Below are positions 12,001 through 19,900 of a stretch of 64,000 bases of DNA, in pieces. Position numbers and translations under genes: made by a program. The stretch spans positions 899,501-963,500 of the forward strand of contig NZ_CP048268.1 of the NCBI RefSeq assembly GCF_019469265.1, in the 5' to 3' direction. Every line of letters begins with the position of its first letter. Positions within the stretch are counted from its first letter, which is position 1. The stretch comes from Lactobacillus panisapium (GTDB taxonomy: Bacteria > Bacillota > Bacilli > Lactobacillales > Lactobacillaceae). The notes below the pieces were generated by a model. It saw only the letters and a list, made by a program, of their open reading frames with translations, had not been told where the DNA came from and did not search any database.

Positions 12001-13585
12001 AGGCTCCAACGGTTCTGACTCCAATGGCTCTGACTCCAACGGTTCAGGTTCAAACGGCTCAGGCAGCAACGGCTCCGGTAGCAATGGCTCCGGTAGCAAT
12101 GGCTCCGGTAGCAATGGCTCCGGCTCCAACGGCTCCGGCAGCAATGGTTCAGGTTCTAATGGCTCCGGCTCAAACGGCTCAGGTTCCAATGGTTCCGGCT
12201 CCAACGGCTCCGGCTCCAATGGTTCTGGATCAAACGGCTCAGGCAGCAACGGCTCCGGCTCGAATGGTTCCGGCTCCAACGGCTCCGGTAGCAATGGCTC
12301 AGGTAGCAATGGCTCAGGCTCCAACGGCTCAGGCTCCAACGGCTCAGGTTCTAATGGCTCTGGCTCGAATGGCTCAGGTAGCAATGGTTCCGGCTCCAAC
12401 GGCTCAGGTAGCAATGGTTCCGGCAGCAATGGTTCTGGCTCCAACGGCTCCGGCTCAAACGGCTCCGGCAGCAACGGCTCCGGCAGCAATGGTTCTGGTT
12501 CAAATGGCTCCGGCTCAAACGGCTCGGGCTCAAACGGCTCGGGCTCAAACGGCTCAGGTTCTAATGGTTCCGGCTCCAACAGCTCGGGTTCCAATGGTTC
12601 CGGTTCAAATGGCTCAGGCAGCAATAGTTCCGATTCTCAGGGCACTGGAACAGCTGGTAATATTGCCGGCAATGGTGACATTAACAGCAATAATGCTACA
12701 AATAAGAATCCTGGAACTAGTGGCTCAGAAACTGGAAGTTCAACAGAAAATGTTGATGTTGATTTGAACAACAGCAAAGAAGTAAAATTAATGCACAATG
12801 CCTATGTTTACGATATTCATGGTAATCGGGCAAATCAGATTACATTAGGTGCTGGTTCAATTATCAGATTTTATGGCATCAAGAATATTGCTGGTGTAGA
12901 CTACTATATTGTTGTTGACCAAGGAGAAGATAATGAGAAGCTCTTCGTTAAAGTTGCCAATGCTGAAGCTGCAAAACTGAAGCTAAAGCATAATAGTTAT
13001 GTTTATAACAAGCATGGCAAACGAGTAAAGAAAGACGGTGTTCTTAAGAAGGGTGTACTTGTTAATATCTACGGTGGCGCAGTTAAAATACGTGGTAAGA
13101 AATACTATATTATTGACAGCAATCGTTACATTAAAGCTGCTAACGTTACTGTAAAATCAAGCTCAGCCAAGACTTCTAAAGCTGAGGTAGTACCAGTCAA
13201 CTTGCCAACTAATACCAATACTCAAAATATCGTTGAAAAGGATATCATTCATAATTCATATTTGTATGATGACAAAGGCAAAAGAGCAAATAAATTAATC
13301 TTTTTAGGTGGCTCAATAGTTAATACGACTAGTCAAAGAATGATTGATGGCAAGTTATACTATGAGCTAGATGATGGCCTTTACATCAAGGTAAACAATA
13401 TTGATGGTAAAAAGAGTAAATTAACCCACAATGCGTTTATCTATAGTAAACACGGTAATAGAATTGGAAAGAAGGTCTTGAAGAAGAATAGTTTGGTAAA
13501 AACTTATGGTGCTGCTGTTAAGATTAATCATAAGAAGTTCTATCTTATTGACAAAGATAAATATGTAAAAGAGGCTAATTTCTAA
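2..13585 (+). CDS. Giant SLAP-anchored surface adhesin 1 (5' end outside window)
   Basis: The frame is open from base 2 (4,527 visible codons), so the gene starts upstream. The GTG at 113 is internal. Aligning the STFTGL motif (bases 62-79) with gene 2 suggests about 65 codons, including the signal peptide, are missing. Visible order: Ser/Thr-rich linker; pectate-lyase-like adhesive region (about 320-1620); second beta-type module with FIPANPSGFLDIDP (from 1883); about 2,300 residues of DUF1542-like helical repeats (about 2400-9320); NGSGS array (9323-12634); four SLAP-like modules (about 12778-13585), each with an HN(A/S)(Y/F)(V/L/I)Y motif. SLAP modules are known to bind wall polymers non-covalently, and no LPXTG is present. 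Role inferred: long cell-surface adhesin with a Gly/Ser/Asn stalk near the wall. The ligand is unknown. It is followed by a strong terminator, so probably monocistronic. Confidence 0.9.
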   Translation, partial: KKTETQDTQSDATKENDSKLSTFTGLTSFFKGTDKVTVKNADNKTVTETEQNKANSTSDEPTSSQDSSTADHEKTDELITSDNQSLASSNQEQKVQTKVNASTAQVYNWDDFKKAFQDVNISEIDIMKDIANPNGNDQETGFNIPGRTLLITSGGNTRHIIDFKGSHPNLTGSEKLQITYRNLTVWCSDWYGIIRTYEYNYDAAKQNTAIITLDDIDFHGSQMLYVGSHNEIHLKNNITAETINYSYTSPVDGGTAGGKDNKQQLFEFTSDYNNIYFDKGCTFTGTTYGGNVIQMSQGNGNIHIEQGATVTLNPLGNADGSLGNNPGETTGTTYGIYLAGSGKIDVEGALNINVGKSKSNAPQAIYNGTRNAVQAKAIGLYDANSSFNIGSGGSVNITTNGNISNNTNTSLIFDGGNFIINPNGSLKITGEDMGDYSGTLVAIASSADIENGTFEIRLKNGGSTNAGNGAITLIDATGNLTVNNPESLVLDAHLNKNPATSLIGNNQVTITNVRQKLNLSSIVPSLKDLTLPPYHLLKVNKDSNGNIQVAPNGIEVLNGQQVFDTATLQKIQDDKDLGPIFKNLPDNILSELKQLAGSGSATYDDVFSGIINYAFSDPSNIGYNDISFIPANPSGFLDIDPANVKVSYNEDGTSTITGAILNYTEATDGVNSDGLFSKILPGGTNAYVRAYVKDSSGKETAIKANSGIDDPYNQTADSGKTLSHDFTAMAKYNEQTGRYEFSFNIPAETTKALKKGDKIELYPNANFIEYNPLATKLPESDSNHRPIAVDVLAAAQDTAAQEINDELQKINNDQSIKHNKDLDDAIANAKQVAAKSDSSNYDSGKSVYGADNIPEVEKRKKDALSDLQTAYETAQKESQALSDQVKASKTAITNAAKEAENRVRSTSLTNDEQQTYIDAIEKAKDEALATKDDANFDPAKSIYGSDNVDDVKNKETKATNIFNKEAAKGELDGFAKDCETTLGLDSTNNKGVEDAKTAAITAIDNISDSAVPASDNTTEVNNSENDGKTNILDAVKAAAKDQLSNSNTSVQGAIGKIDGLSEKEKADYKAQADELVTNDKKTGYADLIDQDPTAADIKGHLNDGIAALNELETKAKAIGRINDAATNAKAQIDQNNDLTAAQKTKYEGDISTLVSEGTQAVKNAKSADIDTTAQEYIDQINNVPKTAGSDLLDAQRNTAKEAVEAAAKKASDAISAISDDLLDPATKTKYNKQITDAENAATSAIDAATTSDAITSEQTKGINDINDIYQDALLAKEKASALTDLAAAKDKDLGLIDADLKDGSIDDETAQNAKANINSIYTQAVVKITTKDNDIKTVDDDKNKAIDDMDKIAENIKGSQEEQDVRKAKKTAIDELAGLADKVKTEIAADKNLSQVEKDGYTDQVDQALADAKNKINAATTTDEVTKNEAAGKANITQVENDASLQSAKDLGLADIQKAKKDALDQVKKLTNVDDDTKNQLNNEINDAYDAAKDKIESPDPATADQVNKNAQEGVTNINNVVSDLNVAKAANKRKLAKYAEKAIDRIDANTDLTADDKTKIEQAINDARDKGITNIDAVTTTVADVEAAEKEAEENIDVAATAGDNLLNTQRNTAKQAVEDAATKAKNAIENNKFLDADSKTKYEDKIEAAQKAAETAIDAATTANAITSAQNTGINNISDVSLAAEKASALTELVTAKNKDLDTVNAAHDRGSVDDSNWKDAVNEINSIYDAAVKKITNDDDITTIGTDKTKAIDDMDKIAENINGSQAEQDLRKAKKNAIDDLTESADKVKTEIANDKNLSQVEKDGYTDQVDQALADAKNKINAATTTDEVTKNEDAGKANITQVENDASLQSAKDLGLADIQKAKKDALDQVKKLTNVDDDTKNQLNSEINDAYDAAKDKIENPDPATADQVNKNAQEGVTNINNVVSDLNVAKAANKRKLAKYAEKAIDRIDANTDLAADDKTKIEQAINDARDKGITDIDAVTTTAADVEAAEKEAEENIDVAATVSLDTNKTAAKQAVEDAATKAKSDIDNNKSLDAVSKKKYEDKIEAAKKAAETAIDAATTATAITSEQTRGINDINNIYQDASLAAEKASALTELTAAKNKDLDTVNAAHDKGSVDDPNWKDAVNDINSIYDAAVKKITNDDDVTTVGTDKNDAISAMDKIANGIDGDQDAQDLRSAKNKAINELAGLADQVKNEITNDKNLTQLEKDGYTDRVDQALANAKNEINAATNIDEVTKNEAAGKEDITKVENDASLQSAKDLGLNNIQQAKKDALDQVKKLTNVDEDTKNQLNSEINDAYDAAKDKIESPDPATADQVNKNAQEGVTNINNVVSDLNVAKAANKRKLAKYAEKAIDRIDANTDLTADDKTKIEQAINDARDKGITDIDAATTSANVETAEKAAENAIDVAATVNLDTNKNSAKSALDTTAANAKTDLKNIYDKLTTDYQKLTDDQKATAKADYDKATQAYEDATKDGGTIDQACAAAKAKVDSAKNKDELNKVITDGNSSILNEESTASLAIIKAQAKQDIQKAVDEAKAELKDKNNEINLSDQSALDEVQKLGNSDIDAETNAETVSTIRDNTIKGINNIVTNAKATNADQIRKDRDDAIKELDKVLKGDKDAGISGVLDKIDALEDDTGKTGLTADEITKFKEQAQKAHDEAVAAISGATDDQINDLKQKGIDAINQALIDAQIQAAKRKGNSDLDTAAKEAKDKIAQSNNLTDTEKAEANQAIDDATTTAKKDVDAATSVDEVNKAVSDGKDAINDAVTKANSAKDLTSKKKDAKDAIDAEAAVIKKRINSDANLSRSERLSQSANVDLEAGKAKNAIDRADNVADVIKQRDTGVNAIDAQYVSGKPLADQKTDAIKEITSVATEAANKVDKDDSKSANEKDKEKKAIADAAAEAKDAINRAKGAEGVNKAKVDGIAKIEAAQKPVITLADQKKTAKDAIDDAANKAKNKISQDPGLTNDEKATANKEIDSLADDAKNNIDQATNIDEVEKAEAEGTANITQVQSKVNIQKKKDRAKKIINDEGIDAKKDIDRASVSDSEKQAAKAKVDQAVKDEQAKVDKANDGDEILDIIDESQEIIHSFVPETSGSGSNGSDSNGSGSNGSGSNGSGSNGSGSNGSGSNGSGSNGSGSNGSDSNGSGSNGSGSNGSDSNGSGSNGSGSNGSGSNGSDSNGSGSNGSDSNGSGSNGSGSNGSGSNGSGSNGSGSNGSGSNGSGSNGSGSNGSGSNGSGSNGSGSNGSGSNGSGSNGSGSNGSGSNGSGSNGSGSNGSGSNGSGSNGSGSNGSGSNGSGSNGSGSNGSGSNGSGSNGSGSNGSGSNGSGSNGSGSNGSGSNGSGSNGSDSNGSGSNGSGSNGSGSNGSGSNGSGSNGSGSNGSGSNGSGSNGSGSNGSGSNGSGSNGSGSNGSGSNGSGSNGSGSNGSGSNGSGSNGSGSNGSGSNGSGSNGSGSNGSGSNGSGSNGSGSNGSGSNGSGSNGSGSNGSGSNGSGSNGSGSNGSGSNGSGSNGSDSNGSGSNGSGSNGSGSNGSGSNGSDSNGSGSNGSGSNGSDSNGSGSNGSGSNGSDSNGSGSNGSGSNGSGSNGSGSNGSGSNGSGSNGSGSNGSGSNGSGSNGSGSNGSGSNGSGSNGSGSNGSGSNGSGSNGSGSNGSGSNGSGSNGSGSNGSGSNGSGSNGSGSNGSGSNGSGSNGSGSNGSGSNGSGSNGSGSNGSGSNGSGSNGSGSNGSGSNGSGSNGSGSNGSGSNGSGSNGSGSNGSGSNGSGSNGSGSNGSGSNGSGSNGSGSNGSGSNGSGSNGSGSNGSGSNGSGSNGSGSNGSGSNGSGSNGSGSNGSGSNGSGSNGSGSNGSGSNGSGSNGSGSNGSGSNGSGSNGSGSNGSGSNGSGSNGSGSNGSGSNGSGSNGSGSNSSGSNGSGSNGSGSNGSGSNGSGSNGSGSNGSGSNGSGSNGSGSNGSDSNGSGSNGSDSNGSGSNGSGSNGSGSNGSGSNGSGSNGSDSNGSDSNGSGSNGSGSNGSGSNGSGSNGSGSNGSGSNGSGSNGSGSNGSGSNGSGSNGSGSNGSGSNGSGSNGSGSNGSGSNGSGSNGSGSNGSGSNGSGSNGSGSNGSGSNGSGSNGSGSNGSGSNGSGSNGSGSNGSGSNGSGSNGSGSNGSGSNGSGSNGSGSNGSGSNGSGSNGSGSNGSGSNSSGSNGSGSNGSGSNSSDSQGTGTAGNIAGNGDINSNNATNKNPGTSGSETGSSTENVDVDLNNSKEVKLMHNAYVYDIHGNRANQITLGAGSIIRFYGIKNIAGVDYYIVVDQGEDNEKLFVKVANAEAAKLKLKHNSYVYNKHGKRVKKDGVLKKGVLVNIYGGAVKIRGKKYYIIDSNRYIKAANVTVKSSSAKTSKAEVVPVNLPTNTNTQNIVEKDIIHNSYLYDDKGKRANKLIFLGGSIVNTTSQRMIDGKLYYELDDGLYIKVNNIDGKKSKLTHNAFIYSKHGNRIGKKVLKKNSLVKTYGAAVKINHKKFYLIDKDKYVKEANF
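3836..7300 (+). repeat. About 1,230-bp tandem triplication within the DUF1542-like array
   Basis: The start of the ASALT-coding segment recurs at 3836, 5066 and 6296, exactly 1,230 bp (410 codons) apart. A second anchor (tcacttcaat) recurs at 4331, 5558 and 6788. Large parts are almost identical in DNA, for example the segment encoding NNVVSDLNVAKAANKRKL. The third copy diverges after about 7300. This indicates recent in-frame unequal recombination lengthening the helical stalk by multiples of several DUF1542 units. Confidence 0.9.
9323..12634 (+). repeat. About 220-unit 15-bp repeat encoding (NGSGS)n
   Basis: The five-residue unit N-G-S-G-S repeats without a break for about 1,100 residues. 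The main variation is NGSDS (14 units seen), plus rare NSSGS. The DNA is heavily varied at synonymous sites (GGT/GGC/GGA, TCN/AGC, AAT/AAC), yet the protein is nearly invariant. The block is visibly much richer in G+C than the surrounding coding sequence. It lies between the helical array and the SLAP modules, as a flexible wall-spanning stalk would. Comparable Ser-rich repeats in other Gram-positive adhesins are often O-glycosylated. That is a possibility here, not shown. Confidence 0.97.
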
Positions 13586-13616
13586 TTAGTAATTTTACTT
13601 AGTTAAATAAAAAAAT

Positions 13617-13655
13617 GTCACAAGTTATTTTTGTAATAGCTTGTGGCATTTTTTT
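13617..13655 (+). terminator. Rho-independent terminator of adhesin gene 1
   Basis: A 13-bp stem (13617-13629 with 13635-13647, including two G-T pairs) closes a 5-nt loop and is followed by a run of T, 32 bases after the stop codon. Confidence 0.93.
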
Positions 13656-13977
13656 GTTTAAACTTTATGCATATATATAATTCGCTCTTATTATCTATAT
13701 AAATATATAAAATAAAAAAGATATAATATATTTTTATTAAATAAACTTAATTTTTTCAAAAATATATTATCTTCTATTTGCTAAATTGATGGTTGGACTT
13801 GTTTCCTAGTGTTTTCAGGAAATTAAGTTATTGTGCAAAATTTTTAAAATATAAAAATGATTATTTAAGATAACAATAACTACTGTATTTTTAATATAAT
13901 AACAAGCAATATATTAGCATTTATTAGCCGTGCCAATAAAATGAAAGATATAAGGTGTCTTTATAGGGAGGCTAATT
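13656..13977 (+). promoter_or_regulatory. AT-rich intergenic region and RBS of adhesin gene 2
   Basis: No gene is visible here. It is very AT-rich. TATAAT at 13895-13900 is the best -10 candidate, but no convincing -35 lies 16-18 bp upstream. A weak TTTCCT/AGGAAA hairpin lies in the 13800-13825 area. A strong ribosome binding site AGGGAGG (13965-13971) sits 6 nt before the ATG of gene 2. The promoter call is tentative and the RBS is clear. Confidence 0.45.
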
Positions 13978-16900
13978 ATGTTAGGAAAAAATAATTTGAA
14001 CGAAAAGAAAAGAAAAATGAACATGCAAAATAAAAAGGAGCGATTTTCAATTAGGAAATTCACTGTTGGCGCTGCTTCTGTTTTGCTTGGTTTTACTTTT
14101 TTTGGAATGAATACTCAATTTGTAAAAGCCGATAATATTAGTTCAGAACAGGAAGAAAAAAAAGAAAATATTGATACAACCCAATCTGATACAACGTTAA
14201 ATAAGACAGATCAAAATGTAAAGCCGGATTTATCTACATACTCCGGACTGACCTCATTTTTAAAGGCAAGTACTGTTCCTCAAACTGGCTCAACCAAACT
14301 TCAAACTAGTTCGTCAGGTTCAACTAGTAGCGAAACAAACAAAGATAATCACGTTAATAATGATCAAAATAGTCAAACACAAAATTCAAATGGCACTAAT
14401 ACTTCAGATCAAACGGACAAATTAAATCAGAATGGTTCGAATTCAGACCAAACGGATAAAACTAATTCAAATGGTTCGAATTCAGATCAAACGGATAAAA
14501 ATAACTCAAAAGGTTCGAATTCAGATCAATCCTCTGATATTACTGGATCAGGTGATAATAGCAAGGATAATGGTAAACTACCAGATAATTCAAAAGACAA
14601 TAATGATCCAGCAAATACTGGTGATCAATCAGGAAAAACTCCTGACAGCATTAAGAAAAAAGACACTGACTTAACTGCAAACGATAATAAAACCGGTTAT
14701 CTGCCAACAATTGTTAATGGTGCAGCTCACGTATATAATTGGGCACAATTTAGAAATGCATATCAAAATAAAACTATTAATGAAATCGATATTATGCAAA
14801 ATATTGTTGCTGATAATAACATCAACTGGGTTGGATTCGACTTTGATGGTAGAACCCTACTTATTAAGAGTTATGATGCTGATAAAAGAACGGATAAATA
14901 TACAATCAATTTCAAAGGTAATCACCCTAATTTAAATGGATATACTTCTTTGGACTTAACTTATGAAAACCTGAACATTTGGAGTGCTGACTTTTATGGT
15001 ATTGCAAGGGCATATGATTTGATAGGTAATAATTATGCTAACATCACTTTTAAAAATGTTGATTTTCATGGTTCTCAGATGATATATACCAACAATAATA
15101 CGCATATTTTCTTTGTCGGTAATAACACTGCAGAAACAGTTAAGACACCATATGATGTCAATGGTCCTTCCGATGGTAATAACCAGCAATTATTCCAATA
15201 TACTGGTAATAACAACTCAATTACTTTTTCAGGAACATTTGTTGGTAAAACATATGGCGGTAATGTAATTGAAATGTCTGGTGATTATAACAAGGTCACT
15301 ATTGATAAAGGAGCAACAGTTAGCTTGTATCCTCGTGGTAATAGTGACGGTACTAGTTGGATTAGTAATCCTGCAGAAACGACTGGAACCATTTTCGCTA
15401 TTGTTTTAAGAGGTAATAATGAATCCGTTGATGTTAACGGGACGCTTAATATTGTAGTTCAAAATGATAAATATAAAGGGCAATATGATAATAACCAGGC
15501 TACTGCCATTTACATAAATGATAGTACAACTTCGACCTTTAATATTTTAAATGACGCCACGGTAAATATAAATACTAACGGCGATATCGCTGATTTTAAC
15601 TATAGAAGAAATGTTATTTACGATGGTGGTAATTTTAATATTCGGCCAAGAGGGACACTGAATGTTACTGGTCAAAATATGGGTAACTATTCAGATACAT
15701 TGGTTTATATCAAAGGTAAAGCTGATATCGAAAATGGTGCTTTTAATATCAGATTGTTGGATAATGCGGGTACTGGTGCTATTACTCTAGTTGATGTCCA
15801 GGGTGGTACTTTAATTGTTAATAACCCGACTTCTTTAATTTTGGATGCACACTTAAATAAAAACCCTAATACCAGTATTATTGGTTCAATGCCAATAACT
15901 ATTACTAACGTTAGACAAAAATTTGATTTAAGTGGATTAGGCATTAATATTAATGAGCTTCAGTTGCCACCATTCCATGTTTTAAAGGTTAGGAAGACTA
16001 ATCAAACAATTTCTGTTGATAATATTGAATTACTGAATGGACTTCGTAAAATTACCCAAAAGGATTTGACTGATTTAAAGGACAAAATGGCCAATTCTGG
16101 GATTAAGTTCGAAGCTTTACCACCAGACGTAATCACTTCTTTACAAACGGCTGCAAGTACTAATGCCACTTATGACAGTCTTTTTAAAGATATCATTCAG
16201 AAGGCCTTTAATAACCAAAATAATTTCGGTTATAACAACATTAGTTTTATTCCAGCTAATCCAAGTGGATTTTTGGATATTGATCCAAGTAAAGTTGATG
16301 TTGTTAGAAATAATGATGGATCCCAAACAATTTCAGGTAAGGCAGGAAGCGTAATTAATTATGATGCTGCCTTGGACGGGCCAGATACTGATTTGCAACA
16401 TCCAAAAAACATCTTTAGTTTAGTTTTACCTGTGGCTACTAAGGCTTATATCACAGCAAACTTAGTTGACGGTAATAAAAATAAGTCTGTTTGGTCACCA
16501 AAAGATGCGAACGGTAATGAACTAATAGCCAATCCGTATGCGGATACAAATGATTCATTACGAGATACAGGCAATAGCTCTCTTGATCCATTACCTACAC
16601 AATTTGTTGCTGTTGTTAATGATGATGGTTCCTTTGAATTTACGATTCCAGCCGAGCAAGTACTTAAGTTGAATAAAGCATATTCAGTAGAACTATCTCC
16701 AAGTGCCAACTTTATTGGCTATGATCAAACCGAAATTAATTCAGGAAGTAGGCCAATTTCTAAGAACTTAAATATTCAAACTCTTAACGAAGCGCGTAAT
16801 CATGCAGCTCAAGAAATTAACGATGCTATTAATAATGCAAAAACTAATCTACCGAATAATCTGACTCCAGAACAAAATGCAGCATTTAATGATGCCATTG

Positions 16901-19900
16901 CTAAAGCAGCTGCAGCAGCTTCACAAACAATTACGGATGATAATAAAACTACCTCGGTTTACGATCCAAGTGCAAATACCTATGTTGAAGTTAATAATCG
17001 GAAGCAAGCAGCTATAGATATCATTGAGCAAGCACTAAAAAATGCTAAGTCATCTTCAGAAACTGAAACTAATCGTGCAGATGCAATTAATGAGTTAAAT
17101 GATGCTGCCAATAAACAAATCAGTTCTTATCCATCTCAAACCACTGCAATAAATCAAGCGCGGGATAATGCCATTAACCAAGTTAAAGCTGCAAAAACTC
17201 CTGAAGAAATTACCAAGGCAAAGGATACGGGTGTTGATACAATTAATCATGTAGCACAAGAATATAAAAATGCTATTAAGGCAGATTTAAATAATCAAAT
17301 TAAGCAAGTTAAATCGGCTTTGCAAGGTATTGCAGAAGATACAAATCTAGATCAAAAGCAAAAAGATGATATCTTAGCACTGGCTGATCGACTTAATCGA
17401 CCGCAGGCAATCATTGCAGATAAGGGTGACATTGATAAAGATGAAGATCAGTCGTCCGTTGAAAGTCATCAAAAAGAGGCACAAGATGCAATTACTGCTT
17501 TACAAAATACAATTAATGCAATAACCAAGCTTGAAAATTCTGCTAAGGATCAAATTACAAAGCATACCGATAAAGCTGAACAAATAAAGGATGCACTAAA
17601 TAAGACGGTTCATGACGTCATAACAGGGGATGATCCTGATGGCTCTAAAGGTCTAGAGGTAATTGATAAGGTATATGCTGACCAAGAAGCAGAAAACATT
17701 ATTAATGCTGCACAGGCAGCTAAAAAGCGTGTGCAAGAATCAGGGTTATCAGCTGATGATCAAGCTAGCTATTTAGCCGAAATTGATAATGCAGTTAAAT
17801 TAGCTACAGCACAGCCTGGAACTGATGGTTATGATGCTAATGAATCTATCTATGGCACTTCGGATGAAAATGCTATCAAGCAGAGAATTACCAAGGCACA
17901 AAATGCTTTTGCTAAAGCGGCAGCTAAGGCTGAATTGGTAGGATTTGGTCAAACAAGTAACACCAATATCGGTGTTACTACGACTCCTGCAATTGACCAA
18001 GCAATTAAAGCTGGCTTGACTGCTATTGATCAAGCAACTGATATTGATGCTGCAGAAGAACAAGCAAAGAAAAATGTTTTGAAAGAAATTTCTAAGAAGA
18101 AGTTAAATGATGCTGAATCAGATTTCGAAAATCAACTAGATAATGTTACTGGCTTGACTGCAAAAGATATTGATGATGTCAAAGAGCAGGCAAGAAAATT
18201 AATCAATAATGAGCAAAAGCCAGTTGGCTATAATCAAAAGATTGATCAGGCAGATAGTTTAGAAGCAATTGATTCTGTCAGAAACGATGGAATTGACGCT
18301 TTAAGCAAATTGCTAGCTGCTCAAACAGAAAAGGGTCAACTTAATAAGCAAATCACTGAAGCTACGCAAAAGCTTCGTCAAAAGCAAGAGCAGGCCAATC
18401 AGGCTATCGATAATATTAATTCTTTAACTGACGAACAAAAAGCCGCATATCATAAGCAGGTTAATGATTTAGCCGATCAAGGAGTTAATGATTTAGCAAC
18501 GACAGAAAGTTCTAAGATTGATGATTTGGTAAATACAGTTAATGGCAACATTGATAACGTGGTAACCAAAGCTCAAGGTAAAGCTAATGAAGTAGTAGAA
18601 ACTGCTAAAACTTCAGCTAAACAAAAACTTGCAGATGAAGCAACTGCTGCTAAGAATGCAATTGACCAAATTCCTGATAGCCAACTTAGTCAAACAAGTA
18701 AGGATTACTACAAGGACTTAATTGATAAGCATGTTAAGGAAGCTACAGATAAAATTGATGCGACTACAGTTGTTGATGCAATAGCTTCAATTCAAAAAGA
18801 TGGTGAAGCTAATATTAACCGTGATTTGAATGATGCTCAGATTTCGGCTGCTAGGTCAAAAGCTATTAAAGATTTACGTGATGCCAAAGAAGCAGCTAAA
18901 AAAGTGCTCAATGACGCGCATGATGCAAAATCAATTAGTGATAGTAGTTGGCAAGATAAGCTTAATCAAATTGATAAATACTATGATCAAGCCACCGAGG
19001 CAATAGCTGTAGATTACCAGCTTGGAGATATCACCAATCATGCTACAAAAGGAATAGCAGATATTAAGAGTGTAGCCGATAGTATTTCATCCGATATTGA
19101 ATCGCAAAAATTAGCACAACAAAAGCAAAATGCGCTTAATGATTTACAAAAAGCGGTAGACAATGTCCGGAATCATATTACAAATGATCCTAATTTATCA
19201 CCTACAGAAAAGACTAAATATTATAATCAAATTACCGAAAAGTTTAATAATGCTCAATCTGCTATTCAAGCGGCTGGTAAGGATCAAGTACAAGCAGCTT
19301 TAAACGATGGTAAAGCGGAATTAAATAAAATTCAAGAAGATGCTGATATTCAATCAGCCAAGGATAAGGCAATTTCTGAATTATTAGCTGAGAAAAACAC
19401 AATTTACCAAAAGATCGGTAACTTGGATGAAGTCACAAGCGCAAACAAAGATCAGCTGCGGAAAAAAGTTGATGCTGCATATGATGCTGCAATAAGTAAA
19501 GTTAATAATCCTTCTCCTGCAACAATTGACCAAATTACCTCGGAAAAAGAGCAAGGTAAAAAGAATATTGACGATGTTATTACAGATTTAAATATCAACA
19601 AGATTATTAATCAACAAAAGCTTGATCAGTATGCTGAACAAGCTATTAATCGGATTCAATCTTCAACGGACATTTCGCAAGATCTTAAGAGTCAAACAAT
19701 TACCGCAATTCAGTCAGCTCGTGACAGTGCGAAAGCAAAAGTAACTAACCAAACTGATATCGCTTCAGCTAATAGTGCTGAAAAAGACGGTGAAAAAGCA
19801 ATTGATTTGGCTGAGTCACAAGGTAATGGCTTAGATACTCTTAAAAATAATGCAAGTAAGCAAATTGATGATGCCGCTGATTCGGCCATTAAGCGCTTAA

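Noticed and set aside
9301..12624. Minus-strand open frame of 1,107 codons reading PEPLxPEP repeats
   Set aside because: It is the antisense shadow of the NGSGS array. A GGN-TCN-AAY array contains no stops on that strand. No RBS or recognisable domain.
9323..12634. CRISPR array or tandem non-coding satellite
   Set aside because: There are no spacer sequences, the period is 15 bp in coding frame and variation is mainly at silent codon positions.
9279..12767. Second plus-strand open frame of 1,162 codons over the same array
   Set aside because: Out-of-frame shadow of the stop-free repeat, rich in Ala/Met/Gln/Thr/Pro/Val without domain structure. The real frame continues through both sides of the array.
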